Source of the DNA: Rhizobacter sp.
GTDB lineage: Bacteria > Pseudomonadota > Gammaproteobacteria > Burkholderiales > Burkholderiaceae_C
NCBI GenBank assembly: GCA_019635355.1
Contig: JAHBZQ010000001.1
Span: 1,426,001 to 1,490,000 of the forward strand
DNA length: 64,000 nucleotides
Reading direction: 5' to 3'
How positions within the stretch are numbered: the stretch's first letter is position 1; the number at the start of each line of letters is the position of its first letter. The notes under the pieces were generated by a model. That model did no database searches. It was not told the DNA's origin and was given only the letters and a program-made list of their open reading frames with translations. This document shows, piece after piece, positions 27,666 through 37,588 of this stretch. The position numbers were made by a program, and so were the translations under genes.

Positions 27666-28474
27666 GCCGCGTTCACCTTCTGCGCGCGTTGGCCGGCCCA
27701 CCACCACCAGAGCGCGCCGCCGAGGATCATCGGCACGCACAGCCACTGGCCCATGCTGAGGCCGAGCGGCAGGTTCTCCAGGCCCTTGTCGGGCTGGCGG
27801 AAGTACTCGACGACAAAGCGGCACACGCCGTAGCCGAACACGAAGGCCGCGGCCACCTGGCCCGGCGCACGCTGCTTGCGGCCATAGAACCAGAGGAAAG
27901 CAAAGAGCAACAGCCCTTCCAGCGCGAACTGGTAAAGCTGCGACGGGTGGCGCGGCTGCTCGCTGCCCGACTGCGGAAACACCATCGCCCAGGGCAGGCT
28001 CGGGTCGGCCACGCGGCCCCACAACTCGCCATTGATGAAGTTGCCGATGCGCCCCGAGGCGAGCCCGGTGGGCACGCAAGGCGCGATCACGTCGAAGGTC
28101 TGCAGCACGGGGCGCTTGCGCGTCATCGAGTACACGGCGAGCGCAACTGCGACGCCCAGCATGCCGCCGTGGAACGACATGCCGCCCTTCCACACCGCGA
28201 AGATCTCCAGCGGGTTCTGCAGGTAGTGGCCGAGGTTGTAGAAGAGCACGAAGCCCAGGCGCCCACCCAGCACCACGCCGAGCACGCCGTAGAAGAGCAG
28301 GTCTTCCACATCGCGCCGCGTCCAGCCGACCTCGGCGAACCACGGCTTCTTCACCCGCAGCGACGCGAGCCAGAGAAAGAGCCCGAAGGCGACCAGGTAG
28401 GTCAGCCCGTACCAATGGATGGCCACCGGGCCGATCTGGAGGGCGACGGGGTCGAACTGCGGATGAGTGAGCAT
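27662..28474 (-). CDS. lgt: Prolipoprotein diacylglyceryl transferase
   Basis: The 270-residue inner-membrane enzyme has about seven helices. Family signatures are GGRLGFVLFYN, GGMSFHGG, SGRIGNFINGELWGR and RHPSQLYQ. It transfers diacylglycerol from phosphatidylglycerol to the lipobox cysteine of prolipoproteins, which include the predicted lipoprotein at 59498. The ATG at 28474 gives MLTHPQFDPVAL, the usual N-terminus. First gene of an lgt-dnaQ pair, with 62 nt separating it from the lysR gene. Confidence 0.96.
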   Translation of the reverse strand: MLTHPQFDPVALQIGPVAIHWYGLTYLVAFGLFLWLASLRVKKPWFAEVGWTRRDVEDLLFYGVLGVVLGGRLGFVLFYNLGHYLQNPLEIFAVWKGGMSFHGGMLGVAVALAVYSMTRKRPVLQTFDVIAPCVPTGLASGRIGNFINGELWGRVADPSLPWAMVFPQSGSEQPRHPSQLYQFALEGLLLFAFLWFYGRKQRAPGQVAAAFVFGYGVCRFVVEYFRQPDKGLENLPLGLSMGQWLCVPMILGGALWWWWAGQRAQKVNAA

Positions 28475-28536
28475 GGCCTGTCGGGTCGGGAACGGAAAGC
28501 AGCGCGAACGATACCGCAGGCGCCGGAGCGCCTGCG

Positions 28537-29496
28537 TCAGGCTGGAACAGCCTCGTGCTCGTCGTCCTCGAGGGTGCGCTGCACGTATTCGACGAAGCGC
28601 GTCACCACCGGGCCGGCATCCGACGGCCACATGAGGCTCGTCTCGGCCCGCGGCGCCATCGCCCCCAGCGCCACTGGCAGCCGCCGGTAGACCACGCCGG
28701 GCCGCTGCAGGGTGGTCACCGCCTGAGGCACCCAGGCAAGGCCCAGGCCGGCGGACACGAGGTTGACGATGGTCTGCATCTGGATCGCTTCCTGCGCGAT
28801 CACGAGCGAGGCGCTGTGGCGGTGATAGAAGGCCAGCACCGCGTCGTAGAGCGAGGGCGCGATCTCGCGCGGAAAGATGATGAGCGGCTGCGCCAGGATC
28901 TGCGGGAGCGTGAGCCGCCGCGCCGTGGTGAGCGGCGACGACTCGGGCACCGCGAGCACCATCGGCTCGATGCTCACCGACAGGCGCGAGAGGCTCTGCC
29001 CGGAGCCGCTTTCCGGCACGAAGCCCGGCGCATGCAGCACGAAGCCGGCATCGGCCTCGCCGAGCTCGAAGGCACGCAGCTGCACGTCGGTCGTGGCTTC
29101 GCGCAGCACCACCTCGATGCCGGGCTCGATGTCGCGAAAACCGCGCAGCCAGCCGGGGAGCGGGCCGAAGCCGACCGTCGAGACGAAGCCCAGCCGCAAG
29201 CGGCCGACCGCGCCCTGCCCCACCGTGCGTGCAATCGACGACAGGGCGGCGGCCTGTTGCAGCAGCTGCCGCACCGGCTCGACCAGCGCCTGCCCCGCCG
29301 GCGTGAGCGACACCTGCCGGCGCGTGCGCTCGAAGAGCGGCACGCCGAGGCGCGCTTCCAGCTGCTGGATGGCCAGCGTGAGCGGCGGCTGGGTGATGTT
29401 GAGCTGCTTGGCGGCCCGGCCGAAGTGCAGCACCTCGGCCAGCACCAGGAACTGGCGCCACACGCGCAACTCGATCTGGGTGCTGTTGTCGCTCAT
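28537..29496 (-). CDS. LysR-family transcriptional regulator
   Basis: The 319-residue protein has an N-terminal helix-turn-helix (about residues 11-70; LHFGRAAKQLNITQPPLTLAIQQLE) and a substrate-binding domain of the CbbR/BenM-like type. It begins 8 nt after the stop of the KAS III gene and probably shares its transcript. A GTG at 29511 overlapping that stop is an alternative start. It may act on the T-N11-A dyad at 30672-30688 upstream of the KAS III gene. Target genes and ligand are unknown. Confidence 0.87.
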   Translation of the reverse strand: MSDNSTQIELRVWRQFLVLAEVLHFGRAAKQLNITQPPLTLAIQQLEARLGVPLFERTRRQVSLTPAGQALVEPVRQLLQQAAALSSIARTVGQGAVGRLRLGFVSTVGFGPLPGWLRGFRDIEPGIEVVLREATTDVQLRAFELGEADAGFVLHAPGFVPESGSGQSLSRLSVSIEPMVLAVPESSPLTTARRLTLPQILAQPLIIFPREIAPSLYDAVLAFYHRHSASLVIAQEAIQMQTIVNLVSAGLGLAWVPQAVTTLQRPGVVYRRLPVALGAMAPRAETSLMWPSDAGPVVTRFVEYVQRTLEDDEHEAVPA

Positions 29497-29504
29497 GACC
29501 TGGC

Positions 29505-30644
29505 TCAGCACACGGTCAACAACGCCGCGGCATACGAAAAGCGCGCGCTCTCGGGCACGAAGACCATGATGCGCTGGCCCGATTTCAGCTCGCGGGTGCG
29601 CACCAGCTCCTCGAGCATCAGGATGAACGAAGCCGTCGCCACGTTGCCCACCTGCGCCAGGTTGGTGAACCACTTCTCCTGCGGGATGTGCAGGCCCGCA
29701 TCGCGCAGACCCTGGTACATCGGCTGGCGGAAAAGCTCTGACGACAAGTGCGGAAGGAAGTGGTCGATGGTCGCCACGTCGAAGTCGTGCTTGCGGGCCA
29801 CGTCCAGCGCGAACTGGATGCCGTGCTTGATCATCCGCTCGCCGAGCAGCCGCGTGTCCTGCTTGACCGAGAAGATCGAGCGCGCGAGCCACTCCTCGGG
29901 CTCGAAGCGGCTCCAGCCGCGCAGCTCGCCGTCCTTCGCTTTCTCTGCGCCGACGTACATGCAGGTCTCGGCCTCGTTGGCGTAGGAGCGCACGTCGATC
30001 CATTCGAGCTTCAACGGCCGCTCGCCATGCGGCTGGTTTTCCAGGCGCAGTGCGCCCGCGCCGTCGGACAACATCCAGCGCAGGAACTCCTTGTCGAACG
30101 ACAGCATCGGGTTGGCATTCAGCTGCCGCTCGCGGTCGATCTCGGGCTGGAAGAATTTCGCGAGCATCCAGTGCGACAGCATCTCGCTGCCCGTGCACAC
30201 CGCGTTGGCGGTGTTGCCGGTGGCAATCGACATCTGGGCGAGCTTGAGCGCCTGCATGCTCGCTGCGCACGAGCCGGCAAACGACGCGATCTCTGCGGTG
30301 GGCACCGGCAGCAGGCCGTGCACCATCGCCGCGTGCGACGGCACGAGCTGGTCGGGCGAGGCAGTGCCGCAGGCGAGCAATTGCAGGTCCTTGGGCGAGA
30401 AACGGTCGTCGAACAGCGACTGCACCGCTGCGGCCGTCATCTGCGCATTGGTGTGCGTCGGGTGACCACCTTTTTCAAGCGCGTAGTAGCGCTGCGTGAT
30501 GCCGTTGTTGCGCAAGACGATCGCCTTCGTGCGCGACGACTTGCCGCCGATGAGGCCGAGGTAGTCCTCCATCGCATCGTTTTCTACGGGGCCGTTCGGC
30601 AGGTAGCGGGAAATTCCTGTGACGTAGACGTGCTGCAGAGACAT
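29505..30644 (-). CDS. Beta-ketoacyl-ACP synthase III (FabH/thiolase-fold) family protein
   Basis: The 379-residue thiolase-fold enzyme has a catalytic Cys in SFAGSCAASMQALKLA, His in DHFLPHLSSELF and Asn in GNVATASFILMLEEL. It condenses an acyl thioester with a malonyl-type extender or transfers an acyl group. It is not in a fab operon and is longer than housekeeping FabH (about 320), so a specialised role is likely; a lone KAS III next to a LysR regulator does not identify the product. No clear Shine-Dalgarno precedes the ATG at 30644. It is divergent from ilvD. Confidence 0.82.
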   Translation of the reverse strand: MSLQHVYVTGISRYLPNGPVENDAMEDYLGLIGGKSSRTKAIVLRNNGITQRYYALEKGGHPTHTNAQMTAAAVQSLFDDRFSPKDLQLLACGTASPDQLVPSHAAMVHGLLPVPTAEIASFAGSCAASMQALKLAQMSIATGNTANAVCTGSEMLSHWMLAKFFQPEIDRERQLNANPMLSFDKEFLRWMLSDGAGALRLENQPHGERPLKLEWIDVRSYANEAETCMYVGAEKAKDGELRGWSRFEPEEWLARSIFSVKQDTRLLGERMIKHGIQFALDVARKHDFDVATIDHFLPHLSSELFRQPMYQGLRDAGLHIPQEKWFTNLAQVGNVATASFILMLEELVRTRELKSGQRIMVFVPESARFSYAAALLTVC

Positions 30645-30671
30645 GAAAGAAAGCGAAGCGAGGACCGAACC

Positions 30672-30688
30672 CCTCTCGATATGAGAGG
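30672..30688. promoter_or_regulatory. LysR-type T-N11-A dyad upstream of the KAS III gene and ilvD
   Basis: CCTCTC-gatat-GAGAGG is a perfect 6-bp dyad with a 5-bp spacer. It contains TCTCGATATGAGA, which fits the T-N11-A LysR consensus. It lies 28 nt upstream of the KAS III start and 90 nt upstream of ilvD. The adjacent LysR protein is the obvious candidate binder. Confidence 0.55.
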
Positions 30689-30777
30689 CATATCACCGAC
30701 GCATTTTATATATATTGGACGCCAGCCAGCCCCGACGGGATACTGCGCGCCTCCCCGCACACCGCCAGGAAAGTCAC

Positions 30778-32457
30778 ATGAGCTCCAACCGTCGTTCCAA
30801 GAACATCACCGAAGGCGTGGCCCGCGCACCCAACCGTTCCATGTACTACGCCCTGGGCTACCAGGAGGGCGACTTCAAGAAGCCGATGATCGGCATCGCC
30901 AACGGCCACTCGACCATCACGCCGTGCAACTCGGGCCTGCAGCGCCTGGCCGACGCGGCCGTGATCGGCATCAAGCAGGCCGGCGCCAACCCGCAGATCT
31001 TCGGCACGCCGACCATCAGCGACGGCATGGCGATGGGCACCGAGGGCATGAAGTATTCGCTGGTCTCGCGCGAGGTCATCGCCGACTGCGTGGAGACCTG
31101 CGTGGGCGGCCAGTGGATGGACGGCGTGATGGTCATCGGCGGCTGCGACAAGAACATGCCCGGCGGCATGATGGGCATGCTGCGCGCCAACGTGCCCTCG
31201 CTCTACATCTACGGCGGCACCATCCTGCCCGGCAAGTACAAGGGCCAGGACCTGAACATCGTCAGCGTCTTCGAAGCGGTCGGCCAGTTCAGCGCCGGCA
31301 AGATGAGCGAGGAAGACTTCTGCCAGATCGAGCGCCGCGCCATCCCGGGCAGCGGCTCGTGCGGCGGCATGTACACCGCCAACACGATGAGCTCGTCGTT
31401 TGAGGCGCTGGGCCTTTCGCTGCCCTACGCGTCGACCATGGCCAACGTGGAAGAAGAGATCGTGGCGATGGTGAGCCGCGCCTCGCAGGTGCTGGTCGAG
31501 GCGGTGAAGGCCGACCTCAAGCCGCGCGACATCGTCACCAAGAAGGCGATCGAGAACGCCGTGGCCGTGATCATGGCCACCGGCGGCTCCACCAACGCGG
31601 TGCTGCACTTCCTCGCCATCGCCCATGCAGCCGGTGTCGACTGGACCATCGACGACTTCGAGCGCGTGCGCCGCCGCACGCCGGTGCTGTGCGACCTGAA
31701 GCCGAGCGGCCAGTACCTCGCGATCGACCTGCACCACGCGGGTGGCATCCCTGCCGTGATGAAGGAGCTGCTCAAGGCCGGCCTGCTGCACGGCGACTGC
31801 ATGACGATCACCGGCAAGACCGTCGCCGAGAACCTGGCCGACGTGCCCGAGCTGTCGAAGGAGCAAAAAGTCATCCGCCCGGTGTCGGACCCGATCTACG
31901 CCGAAGGCCACCTCGCCATCCTCAAGGGCAACCTGAGCCCTGAGGGCGCCGTGGCCAAGATCACCGGCCTCAAGAACCCGGCCATCACCGGCCCGGCGCG
32001 CGTGTTCGACGACGAACAATCCGCGCTCGCCGCCATCATGGCCAATCAGATCAAGGCCGGCGACGTGATGGTGCTGCGCTACCTCGGCCCCAAGGGCGGC
32101 CCCGGCATGCCGGAGATGCTCGCCCCCACCGGCGCCCTCATCGGCCAGGGCCTGGGCGAATCGGTGGGTCTCATCACCGACGGCCGCTTCTCGGGCGGCA
32201 CCTGGGGCATGGTGGTGGGCCACGTGGCCCCCGAGGCCTACGAGGGCGGCAACATCGCGCTGGTGCAGGAAGGCGACTCCATCACCATCGACGCGAAGAC
32301 GCTGGTGCTGCAACTCAACGTGCCCGATGCCGAGCTGGCCAAGCGCCGCGCGGCATGGAAGCGCCCTGCCCCGCGCTACACCCGTGGCGTGCTGGCCAAG
32401 TTTGCGAAGAACGCGTCGAGCGCCAGCTCCGGTGCGGTGCTCGACAAGTTCGAGTGA
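30778..32457 (+). CDS. ilvD: Dihydroxy-acid dehydratase
   Basis: This 559-residue iron-sulfur enzyme of branched-chain amino acid synthesis converts 2,3-dihydroxy-isovalerate and -methylvalerate to the 2-keto acids. Cluster cysteines are C50 (STITPCNSG), C123 (GCDKNMPGG) and C195 (GSGSCGGMYTAN), all of the true IlvD pattern, unlike the paralogue at 15949. The ATG at 30778 has AGGA about 8 nt upstream; an extension to 30715 would add atypical residues. A TATATAT-rich segment near 30707 could be the promoter -10 region. A terminator follows at 32480. Confidence 0.95.
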   Translation: MSSNRRSKNITEGVARAPNRSMYYALGYQEGDFKKPMIGIANGHSTITPCNSGLQRLADAAVIGIKQAGANPQIFGTPTISDGMAMGTEGMKYSLVSREVIADCVETCVGGQWMDGVMVIGGCDKNMPGGMMGMLRANVPSLYIYGGTILPGKYKGQDLNIVSVFEAVGQFSAGKMSEEDFCQIERRAIPGSGSCGGMYTANTMSSSFEALGLSLPYASTMANVEEEIVAMVSRASQVLVEAVKADLKPRDIVTKKAIENAVAVIMATGGSTNAVLHFLAIAHAAGVDWTIDDFERVRRRTPVLCDLKPSGQYLAIDLHHAGGIPAVMKELLKAGLLHGDCMTITGKTVAENLADVPELSKEQKVIRPVSDPIYAEGHLAILKGNLSPEGAVAKITGLKNPAITGPARVFDDEQSALAAIMANQIKAGDVMVLRYLGPKGGPGMPEMLAPTGALIGQGLGESVGLITDGRFSGGTWGMVVGHVAPEAYEGGNIALVQEGDSITIDAKTLVLQLNVPDAELAKRRAAWKRPAPRYTRGVLAKFAKNASSASSGAVLDKFE

Positions 32458-32479
32458 TGTCGCTCACGCGCGCATGAAA

Positions 32480-32503
32480 AAAGCGGCCCTGAGGGGCCGC
32501 TTT
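32480..32503. terminator. Bidirectional intrinsic terminator between ilvD and the Trp-rich protein gene
   Basis: The 10-bp stem AAAGCGGCCC / GGGCCGCTTT with a 4-nt loop is flanked by A and T tracts. It sits 22 nt after the ilvD stop and just beyond the end of the convergent gene at 32523. Confidence 0.82.
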
Positions 32504-32522
32504 GCATTGGGGCGCCAAGACC

Positions 32523-32780
32523 TTATTTCTTGGCCTTGCCGCGACGACCACGGTGGTCCATGCCGAGCTTGGCCAGGTTTTCGACCCGGCGCTTGGCCAC
32601 GCGTTCGTCCATCTTGTCCATCTCGCGGCGCTTGGTGTAGCCGGTGGCATCGGCCCAGGCCCACCAGGCCACCGCGGCGGCAAAAGGCCACAGCACCGCC
32701 CACCACGACCACAGGGCGACGGGGCCGAATTCGGCCACCTTCATCACCAGCAACAACACGCCGAGGACGACGAAATACAT
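32523..32780 (-). CDS. TIGR04438-type small Trp-rich protein
   Basis: The 85-residue protein has an N-terminal hydrophobic half with seven tryptophans (WSWWAVLWPFAAAVAWWAWAD) and a basic C-terminal half ending RRGKAKK. It matches what I know of the TIGR04438 family, which is restricted to Burkholderiales and has no known function. Two transmembrane segments are probable. It is monocistronic, facing ilvD across a shared terminator. Confidence 0.85.
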   Translation of the reverse strand: MYFVVLGVLLLVMKVAEFGPVALWSWWAVLWPFAAAVAWWAWADATGYTKRREMDKMDERVAKRRVENLAKLGMDHRGRRGKAKK

Positions 32781-32908
32781 GCGAAAACCCCACGTCAGGC
32801 TCTGACCGTCACGCCCGGGCTGTCAACTGGTGGCCCGTAGAATGCGTTGATTCCGGCAGTGCTGGAAATGTAATTCACCCGTTTGTCTTCGGCACCCGAA
32901 AGGAACCC

Positions 32909-33220
32909 ATGAAGTCACTGCTTTCCCTGATTTTTGCCGCTTCGGCACTCGTCGCTGGCCCGGCTTTTGCCAACGCCGATCTCGCGCAGAAGAAGAACTG
33001 CATGGCCTGCCATGCAGTCGACAAGAAAGTGGTCGGTCCCTCGTACCAGGACGTGGCCGCCAAGTACGCCGGCCAGAAGGACGCCGTCGACAAGCTGTCG
33101 CAAAAGGTCGTCAAGGGCGGCGCCGGTGTTTGGGGCCCCGTGCCCATGCCGGCCAACACCGCAGTGAGCGACGCGGAAGCCAAGCAATTGGTCACCTGGA
33201 TCCTGTCCCTCAAGAAGTGA
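32909..33220 (+). CDS. Small class I cytochrome c (c551/c5-like), periplasmic
   Basis: The 103-residue protein has a signal peptide (MKSLLSLIFAASALVAG, cleavage near AFA|NAD), the haem site CMACH at about residues 31-35, and a methionine ligand in GPVPMPANT. It would carry electrons in the periplasm, for example to a terminal oxidase. An AGGAA Shine-Dalgarno precedes the ATG. Single gene, closed by a terminator at 33247. Confidence 0.93.
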   Translation: MKSLLSLIFAASALVAGPAFANADLAQKKNCMACHAVDKKVVGPSYQDVAAKYAGQKDAVDKLSQKVVKGGAGVWGPVPMPANTAVSDAEAKQLVTWILSLKK

Positions 33221-33246
33221 CCTTCGCCGCTTCGGCGGTCGCTTCC

Positions 33247-33271
33247 AAGGCCCCACTCCGGGGCCTTTTTC
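33247..33271. terminator. Intrinsic terminator after the cytochrome c gene
   Basis: AAGGCCCC-actcc-GGGGCCTT followed by a T-run; 8-bp perfect stem 26 nt after the stop codon. Confidence 0.88.
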
Positions 33272-33293
33272 ATTTGGCGACACACTGCTGCCC

Positions 33294-34055
33294 ATGCGCG
33301 TCTTTGCCATCTCCGATCTGCACGTCGACTACGAGCCCAACGCGCGTTGGGTGCAGGAGCTCTCGCTCGTCGACTACCAGAACGACGTGCTGATCGTCGC
33401 GGGCGACGTGTCCGACCACGTCGAGCGTCTGCAGCACTGCCTGGAGACGCTCGCCCGGCGATTCCGCCAAGTGCTCTTCGTGCCCGGCAACCACGACCTC
33501 TGGGTGCGCCGCGACGGCCCGGGCCTCGACTCCTTCGGCAAGTTCGAGCGCATCCGCGAGCTGGTGCGGGCCGCGGGCGGCAGCATGGAGGTGTTCCACA
33601 AGGGCCGCCTGAGCATCGTGCCGCTGCTCGGCTGGTACGACGGCTCCTTCGGCCAGCCCGGCGAGGAGCTGCGCATGGCCTGGGTCGACTTCCGCGCCTG
33701 CCGCTGGCCCGAGGGATTCGAGTCGCACCACACCGCACAGGCCTTCATGGCGATGAACCGCTACCGGCGGCAGTCGGCCGACGAGGTGATCGTGTCGTAC
33801 TCGCACTTCCTGCCGCGCATCGACGTGATGCCCGCGCGCATCCCGCAAGACAAGCGCTTCATCTACCCGGTGCTCGGCAGCGCTGCGCTCGGCGAGCAAG
33901 TGAAGGCGCTCGGCTCGGCGGTGCACGTCTACGGGCACAGCCACGTGAACCGTCGGGTGGAACTCGATGGCACGCTCTTCGTCAACAACGCCTTCGCCTA
34001 CCCGCACGAAACACACATCGCCCGCAAGGAGCTGGTGTGCGTCTACGAGACCTGA
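33294..34055 (+). CDS. Metallophosphoesterase (calcineurin-like)
   Basis: The 253-residue protein has the complete binuclear metal signature: SDLHVD (residues 7-12), GDVSD, GNHD, a His in SYSHF and GHSH near the C-terminus. The substrate cannot be told from sequence; relatives act on phosphodiesters, nucleotides or phosphoproteins. No signal peptide. It is followed after only 7 nt by the phosphopantetheinyl transferase gene, so the two are probably one operon. A link in function, for example hydrolysis of a phosphopantetheine bond, would be speculation. Confidence 0.9.
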   Translation: MRVFAISDLHVDYEPNARWVQELSLVDYQNDVLIVAGDVSDHVERLQHCLETLARRFRQVLFVPGNHDLWVRRDGPGLDSFGKFERIRELVRAAGGSMEVFHKGRLSIVPLLGWYDGSFGQPGEELRMAWVDFRACRWPEGFESHHTAQAFMAMNRYRRQSADEVIVSYSHFLPRIDVMPARIPQDKRFIYPVLGSAALGEQVKALGSAVHVYGHSHVNRRVELDGTLFVNNAFAYPHETHIARKELVCVYET

Positions 34056-34062
34056 CCGCACG

Positions 34063-34836
34063 ATGACCCTCGCGCTCGATCGATCCGACGTGCACCTCTG
34101 GCTGGCCTTTTGCGCCGATGCGGGCCGCGAGCTGCTGCACGAGCGTTACCGCGCGCTGATGACGCCCGAGGAGCGCGCCCGCGGCGACCGCTTCTACTTC
34201 GAGCAAGACCGCGCCCGTTACCGCGTGACACGCGCGCTCGTGCGCAGCGTGCTCTCGCGCTATGCGCCGATCGCGCCGCAAGACTGGCGCTTCGATGCCA
34301 CCTCCTACGGGCAGCCGGTGATCCTGAACCCGGAGCCCGAGGCGCAGAGCCTGTCGTTCAACCTCACGCACACCAGCGATCTCGTCGTGCTGGCGGTCAC
34401 GCGCCAGCGCGCCGTGGGCGTCGACACCGAAAACATCACCCGTGGCGCGCTGCTCGACGTCGCCGACCGCTTCTTCGCGCCCAGCGAATGCGAGCACCTG
34501 TGGGCCCTGCCGGCCGAGCACCACACCACCCGCTTCTTCGAGCTGTGGACGCTGAAAGAGAGCTACATCAAGGCACGTGGCATGGGGCTGTCGATCCCGC
34601 TGCACAAGTTCGCGTTCGACTTGCGCGAGCCCGGCTCGGTGTCACTCGCGACGCTGCCCGAGCTGCAGGACCCGGCCGAGCGCTGGGCGCTGCGCCACCT
34701 CTGGGCCACGCCGGAGCATCCGGTGGCGCTGTGCGTGGAGCGCGGCGGGCAGCCCGACTTCGCCCTCACCGCCCGCCGCATCGTGCCACTGGAAGGCGAG
34801 CAGGCCATCGACCTGCTCGCCTCGCGGCGGAACTGA
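34063..34836 (+). CDS. 4'-phosphopantetheinyl transferase, Sfp/AcpT type
   Basis: The 257-residue protein is of the Sfp type, with two pseudo-repeats and the signatures VGVDTEN (Mg-binding Asp) and ELWTLKESYIKARG (Glu/Lys active-site pair), plus FNLTHTSDLVVLA. It moves the phosphopantetheine arm of CoA onto a carrier-protein serine. The one obvious non-fatty-acid client in this window is Ser673 of the NRPS-like protein at 22924-25872. The ATG at 34063 lies 7 nt after the phosphoesterase stop. The 3' neighbour acs converges on it with a 4-nt gap. Confidence 0.92.
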   Translation: MTLALDRSDVHLWLAFCADAGRELLHERYRALMTPEERARGDRFYFEQDRARYRVTRALVRSVLSRYAPIAPQDWRFDATSYGQPVILNPEPEAQSLSFNLTHTSDLVVLAVTRQRAVGVDTENITRGALLDVADRFFAPSECEHLWALPAEHHTTRFFELWTLKESYIKARGMGLSIPLHKFAFDLREPGSVSLATLPELQDPAERWALRHLWATPEHPVALCVERGGQPDFALTARRIVPLEGEQAIDLLASRRN

Positions 34837-34840
34837 TCGC

Positions 34841-36805
<1,965 letters not shown>

Positions 36806-36885
36806 GGCGGTCTCCTGGCCTGGAATGGTGTGCAGGCAGCACCATAGGGGGGCGCTCTTACGAAGGGCTTACTCGACAGGGCAAG

Positions 36886-36902
36886 GCCCGTGCCGCACGG
36901 GC
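36886..36902. other. Hairpin in the acs/yqhA divergent region
   Basis: GCCCGTG-ccg-CACGGGC, 7-bp perfect stem with a 3-nt loop and no T-tract, between two divergent starts. It could be a regulator site; nothing identifies the protein. Confidence 0.35.
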
Positions 36903-36973
36903 GTCCTGTCATGGTGTGACAACTAGAATCGCCGGCAACCGGACAATCCCTGAATCGCTCCAGAACAAGCACC

Positions 36974-37588
36974 ATGGCCGCCCAGAAGCCCGCCCAAGCT
37001 CAAGTCTCCCGCCGCCTGCGCACCCTGCCGCAGCTGATCTTCGCCAGCCGCTGGCTGCAGCTGCCGCTGTACCTAGGCCTCATCCTCGCGCAGGGCGTCT
37101 ACGTCTTCCACTTCTGGGTCGAGCTCGTGCACCTGATCGAAGCCGCCATCGGCGACAAGACGGCGCTGCAGGCCATCTACACCTCGGTGGGCATCACCGG
37201 TGATGCCGCCGCGGGCGGCAAGCTCACCGAGACCACGATCATGCTGGTGGTGCTGGGCCTGATCGACGTGGTGATGATCTCCAACCTGCTGATCATGGTG
37301 ATCGTGGGTGGCTACGAGACCTTCGTCTCGCGCATGGACCTCGAAGGCCACCCTGACCAGCCCGAGTGGCTGAGCCATGTGAACGCGTCGGTGCTGAAGG
37401 TGAAACTCGCCACGGCCATCATCGGCATCTCGTCGATCCACCTGCTCAAGACCTTCATCAACGCCGGGGCCTTGAGCGACCGGGTGCTGATCGCGCAGAC
37501 GGTCATCCACGTGGCCTTCCTGTTCTCGGCGCTGGCGATCGCGTGGACCGACCGCATCCTCTCAGCGCCCGCGGGCCGCGATCACTGA
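36974..37588 (+). CDS. YqhA/UPF0114 (TIGR00645) family inner-membrane protein
   Basis: The 204-residue protein has four hydrophobic segments (LPLYLGLILAQGVYVF; IMLVVLGLIDVVMIS; IIGISSIHLL; VAFLFSALAIAW) and the family sequence GGYETFVSRMD. Function is unknown across the family. Its last 7 nt overlap the 3' end of the convergent nhaA gene. No operon partner on the same strand. Confidence 0.85.
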   Translation: MAAQKPAQAQVSRRLRTLPQLIFASRWLQLPLYLGLILAQGVYVFHFWVELVHLIEAAIGDKTALQAIYTSVGITGDAAAGGKLTETTIMLVVLGLIDVVMISNLLIMVIVGGYETFVSRMDLEGHPDQPEWLSHVNASVLKVKLATAIIGISSIHLLKTFINAGALSDRVLIAQTVIHVAFLFSALAIAWTDRILSAPAGRDH

